Shown: piece after piece, positions 45,626 through 57,200 of the stretch
Position numbering within the stretch: the stretch's first letter is position 1
How the letters are laid out: each line of letters begins with the position of its first letter
Source: Aquanectria penicillioides
Lineage: Eukaryota > Ascomycota > Sordariomycetes > Hypocreales > Nectriaceae
DNA: 64,000 bases
Assembly (NCBI GenBank): GCA_003415625.1
Contig: PYIU01000003.1
Coordinates: forward strand, 3,162,001-3,226,000
Direction: 5' to 3'
The notes under the pieces: model-generated
Seen by the model: only the letters and a program-made list of their open reading frames with translations
What the model was told of the DNA's origin: nothing
Databases searched by the model: none
Made by a program: the position numbers and the translations under genes

Positions 45626-46904
45626 TTAGCAGTTACGCTGGAATACAGTCTGCGAAGATCAACTTCTGTCCGCATAACTTTTTCATGTCGATTTCGTTTC
45701 GGTCACCAACTCCCAGAACTGAAAGGGGGGATCCAGGCCATCGACAAGTATGGTGGTCCAGTACGGACAGTTTTGAGGATGAGCCATGGCGATGAGAGAG
45801 GTTCAACCTGTCGGTGCAAGTGCCGTCATTGACCATAAATGAAGCTATCCCGAGACACCAAATTGCTGCATTCGTCCAAGCGGCAACAGGTAGCCGTTCC
45901 ACTTTGTTTGCTTCTCGAAACGGCCCTGCGTGAAACCCACTTACGTGCCCCAGATAAGAACAAGGCGTCGCAGATGTGAGACGGTTTACCGAAACTGAGG
46001 ATGGGGCTCTGCAGTTGGGGCGCGCTTAGCTTCAAACAATGTAGATGTCTGGAATGCATTGTGTCTCCCATAGCAACAAGACGTCATCGCAATGACCGCC
46101 ATCGGTTTGAATGCATTTGGAGACATAGCACCCCGAGGGTCAGCCTCATGACGTCGATGATTACCGACAGCTCTTGTGACCTGTCTGCCCTGGAGTCCGT
46201 TGTGTCAAAGTCGATGCTTGTTGCCCCAACTCCTCTGGCCAGAGGCGCCGGCGAAATGGAACTGTTATTTGGACAAGGTGAGAGCGGGCCACATGCAAAC
46301 TCGATAGCAACCGGTCTGAGCACCTGTCGCCTGGGACACGGTTAAGCTCGAGACTTGGAAACTGATGGCGGCAGTGGATCCCGAAGGTAAGGTCCAGGGA
46401 CCGGACCTGTGCGTAGACAGAGCCTTTTCCACCCACTCTCCCCACAGCATCGAGATCGGGCCATCTTCTCACAGGTGACCAGCCCTTGGGTCTCCTAGGC
46501 TACGCGGCCAGGCGCCATTCATTTTTGGCGGCGCCATGTTTTTAGATCCTGCGCTCTATGGCCATTAGAACGCAGGCCCGGAGCGACGAGAAAGTAAAAT
46601 AAAAATTATATTCTCCGGGACAGGGTCTTGGGCGTCGTCAGCACACGCCGTGGCAATCATCAGTCCCCCCCCTCGGTCTCGGAAAATTCCATTGCGCCCT
46701 CCCGCTCCGTCTCGGATTCGTTGTGGCTGTGAGGGAAGGATCTCAAAGAGGGGGTTACAGGTATGGAATTAGAGTATTAGGCACCTACATAGAACTGCAT
46801 ATCTCTCACCGATCTATGGGCGTACGCGCACTCTGTTGCGAAAGCAGCATGGCGGTGCAGCTTGGCCTCGCCATTAGGATTGATTGGGATTGGGTCCTCA
46901 GATG

Positions 46905-46937
46905 ATTGACACCCTTTGACACTCTTTGACACCCTTG
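46905..46937. repeat. Three copies of a 10-bp unit (TTTGACACCC)
   Basis: TTGACACCC, TTTGACACTC and TTTGACACCC in direct tandem. Confidence 0.85.
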
Positions 46938-47183
46938 TCTTTGAACACACTCAGTTTAGAGGCTCTTGAGAAATGCCGGCTTGGCTGGGCGAATCAGGCG
47001 TTCCCGATGCCTACACTGCCATCAATGAAGCTTCCTGGAGCACCCTTGGCCTAATCGATGGCGTGCCCTTGGTCACTGGTGTACGCCCTGGGCGCGCCGC
47101 CCCTTACTCTGTATGGATGCTTATTTGGGTCACGTTCAACAGCTGTCTGTCTGTATACGAGTGTCGTGACCGCCGCCTGCCTA

Positions 47184-47203
47184 CATACATACATGTATGT
47201 ATG
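47184..47203. repeat. Perfect 20-bp palindrome
   Basis: CATACATACA followed by its exact reverse complement, with no spacer. It could be a dimeric factor site or simply a low-complexity CATA run meeting its inverse. Confidence 0.9.
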
Positions 47204-48142
47204 AATGCCCATCCGTCCCATCCACCTCATTTTTCCCTTTCGTCCCATCAGGTTGCCGATCCCCTGACCATGACGCTGGTGACTGGCCACGACCTCACGC
47301 TGACAGCCACGCCAAAGTCCACAACGGATAATCCACAATCCACAAGCCCTGGCAGTGCCCCTGGGACTCGGTGCTCAGTGGGGCTTCCCCGAAGCTCCCC
47401 CCTGTAGCTCAGCGTGTCGCCAGCAGATGGCAAGCCCTAGCAGCCCGATACAGCCCCTGCAGCAGCGCAACAGCAGCGCACCAGCCTCCCCGTTTTCAGC
47501 CCAGCCTCCCGCAAAGGCCCACTGCACAGGTCGCGTACTAGCAGCCTCTATACCGCATTCGGCCCCCAACCACACGCAATCCTGGGCTATACATCAATAC
47601 GCTACGACATCCGGACCCGTCATACGCGCCTGGCTGCGAAACAAGGCCCCTCCATCCCTCACGTCCAATCCCTTCATTCACTCAACAAACAATACGTCCT
47701 ATCCTCCGTCGGCTCTGGGCCAAGTCGGACCATTGCTCGCCTCTATTCTAACTAACTACTGCAGCTCATTACCATCCCGCCGCCGTCACCGACGCCGCCT
47801 CTTGTCTTTGTTCCCTGTCTCGCCCTGTCTTTCCTGCAACCGTTCCCCCATTTCCTCTTCTCTTCCCACACTTGCAGCCATTGCATTGTCTTACCTTTTC
47901 CGATCTTTCTTAGGTCCCTTGGTTTGATTCTTATTGTTATTATTCCCCTACCTACTGAGACTTCCGTCTTTCGGAGCCACTTCTCTTATCCTTTCTCACT
48001 CAACAAGCCCATTGTCGTTCTTTACAAAGCACAATCGAGTCGAAGCAAACGGGGTTCGGCCGATGTAAACAACCTTCCCCTCCCACCTCAAACTCGCCAA
48101 ACCCTTCCTCTCATACCTCTTATCCTCCCGCCATAGCCCGCC

Positions 48143-51100
48143 ATGACAGGCAAATCAAAATCACACCCTCTCAATGGGGTACATACCGCAGGTATCTTTG
48201 CCGACATGACCGTCGACGGGCCCGTCATCGGAACCCTCGTTGCCATCGTCGACCGAGCCAAGAACCTGCCCAACCGCAAGACCATAGGCAAGCAAGACCC
48301 ATACTGCGCAGCCAGACTTGGAAAGGAAGCAAAGAAGACGACGACAGATATTCGTGGTGGACAGACCCCAAAGTGGTAAGTTGAAGTGGTAACAATAACG
48401 CTGGGCAGAGCCTAATGCTAACAGTCAATCTGTGCAGGGATCAAGAACTTCGGTTTACTGTCCACGACTCGCCCGACTACTACCAGCTTAAAATCTCCGT
48501 GTTTACCGACGACAAGAAGACTGATCTGATCGGCGAGTCCTGGATCGATCTCCGAGGCATTATCATCCCCGGCGGTGGCCAGAGCGATATTTGGCAAACC
48601 TTGAACTGTCGAGGAAAGTACGCTGGCGAGATAAGGATAGAAATCACCTACTATGATACCCGACCAAAGCCTGAGAAGCCCGCTTCGGCGAAGCCCAAGC
48701 CGCCAGCTTCGGAACAGGAGCATGGATCCCTCAAGCAGAGAACGCCGGTGAAACGACGTCCGTTGCCCTCTGACCCAGTCACCGGCGAGGCACCTCCAGC
48801 TGCGCCGCAAGCTGCACCAGCTGCACCCGCTGCACCCCCAGCGCCTGAACAGAACACCCCGCCGCCACGAACACATGCCAAACAGTCTTCCCACGGAGGC
48901 TTCGTTCCCAATCAATCACCTCTCCAAGCTGTAGAATACAGCACACCGCCCTCACATCGAACCCGCCACGCAGACCACGCCTCCCCATCGCCTCGTGGAC
49001 CTGTGCCTCAGGAGTACACCACTCCCACACGAGCTGGCGGCCCTCGTGGAGCCCGTAGGTCGATGAACCCTCCGACCGAACCCTCCCCGGTCCAACACGA
49101 CGAACGCGAATACAGCCCCAAGTATCCTGTGCACTCGCAGGAGCAGTTGGACCACCGCAGCCATCACGCCCCACCACAAGACGCCTTTGATGCACCCCCC
49201 ATGGATGATCCCAGGCAGTATCCACCTATGGAAGATGAGCGTCCCCCGCCGCCACCAGCTCATCGATCTAGGCACAACAGCGGAGGCCAGGAGCTTGTTC
49301 CTCGAAACAACAATTTCGATGTATCACCTCCGAAGTCATCTCAGCCTCGCATGAGACATGACGTCTTGAGAAATGAAGCTCACAGACTCTCAATGCCGAC
49401 ATACCCTGGGCGGCCAACTTTCAAACAGTATGACACGTCTTCCTCGAACTCCGGCTTATCTCAGAATTACGATTCTTCGAGACATAGTTCTTACGATGCG
49501 AACTACGACCCTCATTACCGCTCAATGCAACCTACCGTTGAGGATGCGCCCGAGACGCCAAATGCATTGACCAACAACTACCGACACAGCGTGTCAAGGT
49601 TACAACAACAAGACGAGATGTGCTTCGAAGACGCAAGCCCTGCGCCTCTCAACCTTGGTCGATCCCCAGGAGGCTCTCCATTTCATGATGACTATTCGCC
49701 ATCATCGCCGTCGCACGGCTACCAAGATCAGAATCAATATGATCCTAGCCAATACCAGATTGTCCCCGTATCTCAATCCCGCGGTCGAGACTACTCTCGT
49801 AGCCCCGGCCAGGACTATAATTCTCACGGCCAGGATTACTCTCGAAGCCCTGGGCAAGATTACAATGCTCACGGCCAGGATTATTCTCGAAGCCCTGGTC
49901 ATGACCAAAATTCTTACCAACTGGTCCATGCCTCGTCGTCTCATCATCGAGACTACTCTCGAAGCCCAGGACAAGAGCAGAACTCATATCAGCTTGTCAC
50001 TGCTGCACAAGCTCGAGAGATCTCACGCAGTCCTGGACAGGGCTCCTATCACTCCCATAGCAGCCAGAGCCAGCATTCAGGTCATGGAATGGAGCTAGAA
50101 ACGAGACACATTCAAAGCTCATCTAGTCACTCTATTCCCGGAATGCCAGCTGCCCTAGTCCCTGGACTTGATCCACGCCTCTCCCAGGAGGTGACGGATG
50201 GTATCTATGAAGATCGTCGCAACGACAGACGACACCATTCACAAAGCATCTCAACACCCACTCGAGGCCGTGCGCGGACCGAGTCCTACCAAGGATACCC
50301 GGAAACACCTGACAACTCTCAGAGTTACGCCATCCAACCGTACGACCGACGGGCCATCGCCTATACTGGCGGACACGATGGAAGCATGACGAAATCCAGG
50401 GATATCTCTCCCAACCCCCGGGTCAGTCCGAATCCTCAGCACCTAATCCGACGGAAGTCTGTCAGTCCAGCTCCTCCACCGCAGGAGACAAGAAGGCTGT
50501 CTGGAATCCCGTTCGGACCTGACGACTACGACGCACTGAACCCCAGCGTTGTGTCCAACGAAGGAACTGCTGCACCCGCAGATGTCGTGAATGCCGACTC
50601 TCAAAAGATTATTACTTATGACGGACGTGAAATCGATCCGTCCGATCACCTGCCTATTGAATCATGGGCGCCGGAGCCAGAGCCCAAGCAAAAGGAGTCA
50701 TCATCGGAATCTCGATCACGACCAGCTCTTAGTGGAGCTCAGCCATTACCACCTGCCACCCGCAGGACTCCTCGTTCTGGCCGTCATTCGATGTCCCTGG
50801 TCACTCAGTCATATTATGCTTCTGATGAAGCACGTGCGCCCGCCAGTGCAGGCCGGGCCCGTCTACAGAAGCGAACCCCGGCTTCGGCCGGACAGTCTCC
50901 GGCGGCTGTTAGCCCTCTGGCCCCGACCCCGGATAATTACCAGGACAGACAAAGTCCTTACACAACCCCTACCCGGGGCCTGCCGCGTGCGCACACTTGG
51001 GATCATCAGAATGAGAACCGAGCACCGCACTATGGTTCTGGCCCCCCGATTCCAGCCAAGGTACCACTTCCTCTCATGAGCGGGGCAAATGGCGCTGGGA

Positions 51101-51177
51101 ACGAGCTGGCCCTAATGGAAGAGATGTCGAGAATCGATATTGGAACAGGCAGATCACGACGTAGAGGCGGCTATTAA
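48143..51177 (+). CDS. inn1: C2-domain cytokinesis protein, Inn1/Fic1-like
   Basis: Exons are 48143-48375 and 48438-51177 (intron 62 bp, donor GTAAGT), giving 990 residues with no frame break. An N-terminal C2 domain (about residues 20-150) shows GTLVAIVDRAKNLPNRKTIG, KQDPYCAARLGK, a spliced GGQTPKWDQELRFTV and DLIGESWIDLRGII. A long disordered Pro/Ser/Gln-rich tail follows, with PxxP-type motifs (RPPPPPAHRSR, PAPPPQETRRL). In yeasts Inn1/Fic1 couples the contractile ring to septum synthesis, its tail binding SH3 proteins Hof1/Cdc15 and Cyk3. A degenerate repeat unit near DYSRSPGQ recurs about five times (49790-50040). The family call rests on architecture; other fungal C2 proteins with disordered tails are the alternative. 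Confidence 0.85.
49790..50040 (+). repeat. In-frame tandem repeat in the Inn1-like tail
   Basis: About five imperfect copies of a unit encoding RDYSRSPGQ plus a variable Asn/Ser/His/Gln-rich spacer. Each Ser-Pro is a possible proline-directed kinase site. Confidence 0.75.
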
Positions 51178-51805
51178 AGAAACGAAGCAACGAGAAGCGG
51201 ATAAAATAAATGTACTATAAATGATCGTAATTGGTTTCAACGGCGTTAAGACGATACGGAAAGGATATCATCATCGGAACGGACTTTGCGCATACAGATA
51301 AATAGGCTGATTGTCACCTAAATAATATCTTATCCATCATTTCAAAACATATGCATGTTTTTGAGAATCATGACAGTTCTTGTGCTTGGGTGATATGACC
51401 TGGGCTGCAGACGTTAGTGGGATGGGGAAAGGAGGACACACAAATCGAGACATCTTCATGAAAAATTGATGAGTGAGATGGATGCTGAAGACGGCTAAAA
51501 AAAAATACAAATATGAGATTCGTTTGCTATTAACATGGATGTTTTTTTTCATCTACTGAATACCAGAGCAAACTCGACACACATATCTCTTCCATCTTCC
51601 ATCCCTGTGCACTGAGAAGCTGGTAGTTATGAGACTCACACTAATACAAATGCGGTTAGACCCACCTCTTTTGGTGCCCCGCGGTGCACTTCCGCTACCA
51701 GCCATCCCAACCTATCTATCTTATCGCAGAAAAAAAATATCACAGCCAAATGCATTGAACCTTGAAACTACCCTCCACGTACACCAGACATCACCATCAC
51801 CAACA
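51178..51805. other. Intergenic between Inn1-like gene and UTP15
   Basis: These 628 bp contain the 3' UTR of one gene and promoter and leader of the next. An in-frame ATG at 51629 upstream of UTP15 is discussed in that entry. No other gene is seen. Confidence 0.45.
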
Positions 51806-53392
51806 ATGGCAGCTCAGGTGGGCCCTCTCCCACAGCTCAAGCTGCCCTCGGGACCCTCGCCGGTCACCGCAGAGCAGCGCTACTGGAAGACATTCAAGAA
51901 CCAGCTCCTCATCACGTCCCCGACTTCGTACCCTGTCGTCCACATCTCCTCCAACAGCGATTCCTTTGCTGTCACGACGGGAACCCGCATCCAGATCTAC
52001 TCGAACCGGACCCGCAAGCTGCTCAAGACTATAACCCGCTTTGGCGATGTTGCTCGCAGCGGAGAGATCAGGAAGGATGGCCGTGTCCTGGTGGCTGGCG
52101 AGGACACCGGCAAGATGCAAGTCTTTGACGTCAACTCGAGGGCCATCCTCAAGACTTGGACCACGCACAAGCAGCCGGTTTGGACGACCAAGTTCTCCCC
52201 GACCGAACTTACCACTCTCCTGAGTGCGAGCGACGATAAAACTGTCCGTCTGTGGGATCTCCCCAGCAATGACCCTGTCACAACTTTTGTTGGCCACAGC
52301 GACTACGTCCGAAGTGCAAACTTCATGCCTGGTACGATGTCGAACATGATCATCTCGGGAAGTTACGATTCTACGGTGAAGCTCTGGGACCCTAGGACTG
52401 GAAGCAATGCTGCGGTGATGACCTTCAAGCATTCTGCGCCCGTTGAAGATGTTCTGTCGATGCCCTCAGGAACGACTGTCTTGGCTGCAGCTGAGAACTC
52501 TATTAGTGTTCTCGACCTGGTTGCTGCCCGACCTCTTCACATGATTACCAACCATCAGAAGACCGTAACCTCGCTCAGTCTTGCTTCCAATGGCCGACGT
52601 CTTATCAGCGGTGGCTTGGAGGGCCATGTCAAAGTTTTCGAGACCACTGGCTGGAACGTCGTCTCCAGTACCAAGTACCAGTCCCCCGTCCTGTGTGTCA
52701 AGGTCATTCCTTCAAGCGATGATCCCGAATCCAGCGACCGGCATCTTGCTGTCGGCATGCAGTCGGGTGTTCTGAGCGTTCGCACCCGCCTCACTGGCAT
52801 TGAAGCCCACAGGGAAACCGAGCGAGAGAAGGAGATGGCTGCATTGGTGGCCGGCACTATCGAGTCACACGACGCCAAGAGGAAGAAGCGCAAGCGCAGG
52901 GTTGCTGCAGCTAAGCGACTCGACATGGTCGGCGAAGGGGCTGACGTGGTCATCGCGAATGAGCCTCGCACGTTGAAGAAAAAAGAGCGGCCGTGGCAGA
53001 GCGACCTGCGTCATGCTCGGTACGCGCGTGCGCTGGACCAAGTTCTCGACAAATACTCGCCCGAGCACTCCCCTCTCAATGTTCTCACCCTCCTCCTGGC
53101 CCTCCGCCACCGCAGCGCGTTGCGAGATGCCCTCGAATCGCGAGACGAGATCACCGTCGGGCCTATCCTGAAGTGGGTCTGCAGCCACATCTGTGACCCG
53201 AGATATGTCAGCGTTTGCGTCGAGGTTGGCATCCATCTGCTTGACCTCTACGCCGAACTCGTCGGTGGATCGGCGGAACTGCACGAAGGCTTCCGGACCC
53301 TGCACCGGAGAGTCAAGGTCGAGGTGGAGAGAGCTCAAGTGGCCTGCCAGACCGGCGGCATGCTGGAGAGCCTGGTGGTTGGGACCCTGTGA
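51806..53392 (+). CDS. utp15: U3 snoRNP protein Utp15
   Basis: Single exon, 528 residues from the ATG at 51806. Utp15 is part of the t-UTP/UtpA subcomplex of the SSU processome in the nucleolus, which starts 18S pre-rRNA processing and supports rDNA transcription. After PVTAEQRYWKTFKNQLLI come WD40 repeats over about residues 35-340, with readable ends DDKTVRLWDL, SGSYDSTVKLWDPRTG and GGLEGHVKVFETTGW. The UTP15 C-terminal helical domain follows (about 390-528), including RHARYARALDQVLDKYSP and ALRHRSALRDALESRDE. I prefer 51806 because homology begins there (MAAQVGPLPQLKLPSG). An in-frame ATG at 51629 would add 59 residues unlike the family. No frame break. Confidence 0.95.
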   Translation: MAAQVGPLPQLKLPSGPSPVTAEQRYWKTFKNQLLITSPTSYPVVHISSNSDSFAVTTGTRIQIYSNRTRKLLKTITRFGDVARSGEIRKDGRVLVAGEDTGKMQVFDVNSRAILKTWTTHKQPVWTTKFSPTELTTLLSASDDKTVRLWDLPSNDPVTTFVGHSDYVRSANFMPGTMSNMIISGSYDSTVKLWDPRTGSNAAVMTFKHSAPVEDVLSMPSGTTVLAAAENSISVLDLVAARPLHMITNHQKTVTSLSLASNGRRLISGGLEGHVKVFETTGWNVVSSTKYQSPVLCVKVIPSSDDPESSDRHLAVGMQSGVLSVRTRLTGIEAHRETEREKEMAALVAGTIESHDAKRKKRKRRVAAAKRLDMVGEGADVVIANEPRTLKKKERPWQSDLRHARYARALDQVLDKYSPEHSPLNVLTLLLALRHRSALRDALESRDEITVGPILKWVCSHICDPRYVSVCVEVGIHLLDLYAELVGGSAELHEGFRTLHRRVKVEVERAQVACQTGGMLESLVVGTL

Positions 53393-54234
53393 GGACAAAC
53401 GGCGGATAATGGCGAATTGTATATTCCCGGGGGCTGGGCTTTATTTTCATTGCGGTGGCGTTCAGGCGGATTTTAAAATGGCGAGTCTTGGGACGTGGAA
53501 CGTGGACGACGTGGACGTGGATTGTGAGGATGTGATACCTGGCTTGCAGCAACTCCAAACTAGGCCGCAAGGTTTGGTCGGTAGAATAGCCAACAACCGG
53601 TCGTGTGTGATGGATGGTCCTAGAAACCAAAATAACACACATTTGTCCACATGCTTGAAGTCTTTTCATCTGTGTCACGCCACGTTTCGCTTGCCTTGGA
53701 AAGGGACAAAGTCTTTTATTGGTGGCCTTCTCGCGGCTGGCTGAAGACAACAACCAACAGGGCCAACAAGGCAACCCTGATGCGGCGCGTAGTAAGATTG
53801 TCATGACCTGCTTCACAAGGCTCCCCCGCGTGCCATCAATTTGAATGCATGACTTGCCCTGACATCATCAGCCAGTGTTTCCATAGCGTAGACAGGTAGT
53901 GTAATCATATCCAAGGGACTTTCGATCGATTGCTTTACTTCAAGTCGTTTGCTCGGTATCACAACATAGGCAATGGCATGACCACGACTGCACTTGTTTG
54001 CAACCAAAAAAGAAGAAAAAAACCGGGTTCCATACATGCATCAGTGCCTCAGAATACCTGTTGCTTCTGTTGGTGGGCCTCCCGCAGTGAATCATGGCCA
54101 CGGCCTATATGTTTGTCTCTTAAATTATTCACTTCCCCCCCTCTTCCAACTTCTCGCATACCTCTTCTTTCTCACCATATATTCTCACCTAGAAAGCTCT
54201 CAGGTTAACAAAATTACGACATAGGGGGAAGCAC
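53393..54234. other. Intergenic between UTP15 and the DDX60-like gene
   Basis: 842 bp with only short frames. It holds the UTP15 3' UTR and the promoter of the helicase gene. Confidence 0.45.
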
Positions 54235-57200
54235 ATGACCAACAAGGCTCCCATGACACCAGGTAGCATGGAGCCCGAGGAGCTGCTCCTCGAATGGTAC
54301 TCCAACACGCGGACTATCAAGATCGATATTGTGGGAGACTTTGCTGGTGGTGGATTATTCGCTATACATGGGGAGTCTTTGATCCGTCATTGTATGGAAA
54401 AGTCTAGAGTAGATTTTGATGGTATGATTCCTGGTTTTGCTGAAGATGATAGAGAAGCACATGTACAGATATTGAATAATCCATAGGTGGCTTTCAACTT
54501 CTTCATGCTGTATACGCCGTCGAAAATTTTCTGAACGAATTGCAAAAGAGGGGATGTAACTTTGATATACTCTTCTTCCGAGACCTAAAGGATACCTGCG
54601 TCCCGGAGGGCTCCGGAGCCCCTGGCGCTTACAAGTATCATTTAGCTAGAGCAATCCTCATTCGTCATCTCACAAGATCCGGTCTCCGATCTGAGGCTTA
54701 TGAGTTCGACTCATTCGAGAGCAATGCTTGTAAAGAGTATTTGTCGAACCATACACTGCACTTCATTCTCTGCCATGAAGGGAATGAAGACCAAGCGTCG
54801 AGTCTAATTCCTCTGCGGCAGCTCATGTGGAGGTTTGTCGCTAGTGGCAGACAGGTTGCAATCATCAACTACATCACCTGGCAAACGTCAAAGGTAAGTG
54901 CTAATCATATAAACAGTTGTGAGAAAGTGAGTTCTGACTCTGGTAGGTGTTTGCCTACTTGCTGAGTGGGACGAGACAGCCACCGACAGGACTGCATGTC
55001 CTGAGTTGCGGAGCCCTCGTCCAAGATGGGTCGAAACTTTCGATAGTGGTCCCCAGAATACTCGCTCAACAACTAGATACGACTGAATTGACATTGAGAG
55101 AATGGATCTGTGTGGTTTTTGGTCAAAGCATCCTCGAACAACATGCGACGAAGAAAGCAGATATGCATCTCCTCGAGCAGCTTCACGGAATGCTGTTGCA
55201 TGTGTCGGCTCTAAAGCTCTGTAGCCTGCAAGAAAGAAGGTGTGAACCCAAGAAACTCGAGGACGGCGATGAATCATTTCTTCAGCACTTTTCCGAGGTG
55301 TCTCAAACGCTCGTGGAAGATGGCCGTCAAGACGGCAAGATGGACTGGGACCTTTTTGATCTGGTTGACGGCCGCATCTTCTCATTCATTCTGGAAAAAT
55401 TGCGGAACAAGGACCCAATTCCCAAAAACATCACCGAAGAAGCCCATAGGCTCTGGAAGGAGATAATCAAAGGCAACACCACATATTCTGACACAGACTT
55501 TGTCATCACAGGACAGCCAACGCCACCAACAGCCCAGCAACCTGGTGCTACAAGAAGACCTCCAGAAATGCTGGCGTTTGATCACCCTGCTTTCAACGAC
55601 TTCTTAAGCAGTGTTAAAGTCAGAGAGACGCAGCAGACCACTGACCCTGCTGTCAACCTTGTTTTTGAAGACCTTCAGCACTGGCAGCGCAATACCGCAG
55701 TAGTAGCCAGGAACAAGCCCGGCTTTTATGCTAGAAGGCGCAAGCAAAACCAAATGGCAGATGTCATAAAATATGCAGAGAGCTTGCAGAGTACAACAGA
55801 CAGAGTCTTAGAACGGGAGGTCATCGTTGTCGGCTCTGGTAAACTCCGGGCTACGACTGACAAGACTGAACAAGCATCCAAGGGGGGAAGTAGTTATAAG
55901 AAGAAAAGAAATCTCAGCAACAAGAAAAGTGGCAAGGAAAACGCCTATAATTCCGTAAGGAAGCTGCAGGACCGGAAAGAGCGAGATAAACGCAGCGACA
56001 TCATTAGATCCTGGGCTCTAGCCTGTGCTGAGTTCAACCAAGATCAAAACCCTGTCAGCCAATACTTGAGAGCCGAGAAGTTTTTATCGTCTTGCCTTAG
56101 ACACGATCGGAAATTCATCATTCCAGAAATTCATCTTTATCTATGCCATGCCCTCGGGAAGATCTGGAACTCGACTCCCCATGGTGTTAATGAGTCTTCT
56201 GCTGAAGGTTGGTTGAAGATTAATCTATCCCGGCATTGGTTTCGAGAAAAGCTGATTTTCATACAGGACTTTACCTTCTTTCCATGATGTGGCATTTGAT
56301 GCAAAATATCGGAAAGTCAGAAGCCATCACTCTGGAAATCGCTGAAGCGGTGAAAGTCATGGCTGCCAGGCTCCAAATGCCCCAATTGGAAGTAGCCAGC
56401 TTACGAGAATCGCGGAATTTACCATTCTTTGTTAACATGGAGACATTGAAGCGAACTTCCAACCACTTCCAAGACTTCCGCTCTGTTCAGCTTAAACACG
56501 GTGGTCCTTATATGGAACGTCAATTCGACTCTAAGCCTGACGCCCGAGTGCCCTTTTCACCTGATGCATGGCAGAGAAGAGTGCTTGATTCAATTGATGC
56601 AGATGAGAGCCTCTTGGTAGTGGCTCCTACTTCAGCTGGAAAAACATTCATCTCATTTTATGCGATGAAGAAAGCCCTTGAGGCGAGCGACGACGCCGTC
56701 CTCGTCTATGTAGCACCTACAAAGGCGCTTGTCAATCAGATTGCAGCTGAAATCGAGGCGAGATTCTCAAAATCCTATCATGGCAAGGAAGGCAAATCTG
56801 TTTGGGCGATTCACACTCGAGACTATCGCATCAACAATCCCACTGGATGCCAGATCTTGGTCACCGTGCCTCACATCTTACAGATTATGCTGCTGTCTCC
56901 CGTAAATGCAAACAGTCGGGATGCTTGGTCACATCGAGTTAGGCGGATTATTTTCGATGAAGTTCATTGCATAGGCCAAGCAGAAGATGGTGTTGTTTGG
57001 GAACAGTTGCTATTGCTTGCACCGTGCCCCATCATTGCACTCTCTGCAACAGTGGGAAACCCAGAAGAGTTCCGAGATTGGCTACGAGCATCCCAAGCCC
57101 AGAAAGGTATAAAGATGACTATGATTGTTCATGGAGTCCGATACTCGGACCTACGCAAGTTCATCTACCGGCCAAAACTTGAGCAGTGCCGTTTTGATGG

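Larger units (their letters stand above)
45626..48142. other. Intergenic and long leader of the Inn1-like gene
   Basis: No gene is supported in these 2.5 kb. The last 700 bp before the ATG at 48143 is C/T-rich, as in long fungal 5' leaders. Short repeats are listed separately. The frame 46973-47407 (144 codons) has no domain I know. Confidence 0.45.

Noticed and set aside
48418..48915. 165-codon minus-strand frame opposite the Inn1-like gene
   Set aside because: Antisense shadow of the C2 and Pro-rich coding sequence; Gly/Ser/Arg/Trp-rich, no family.
51797..52432. 211-codon minus-strand frame opposite UTP15
   Set aside because: Antisense to WD40 repeats; no domain and no splice signals.
56200..56280. 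Short intron ending at the CAG near 56275 in the helicase
   Set aside because: The possible donors (GTTGGT, GTTTCG) are poor and would give introns of about 30-70 bp that delete plausible sequence; one added A gives a continuous frame.
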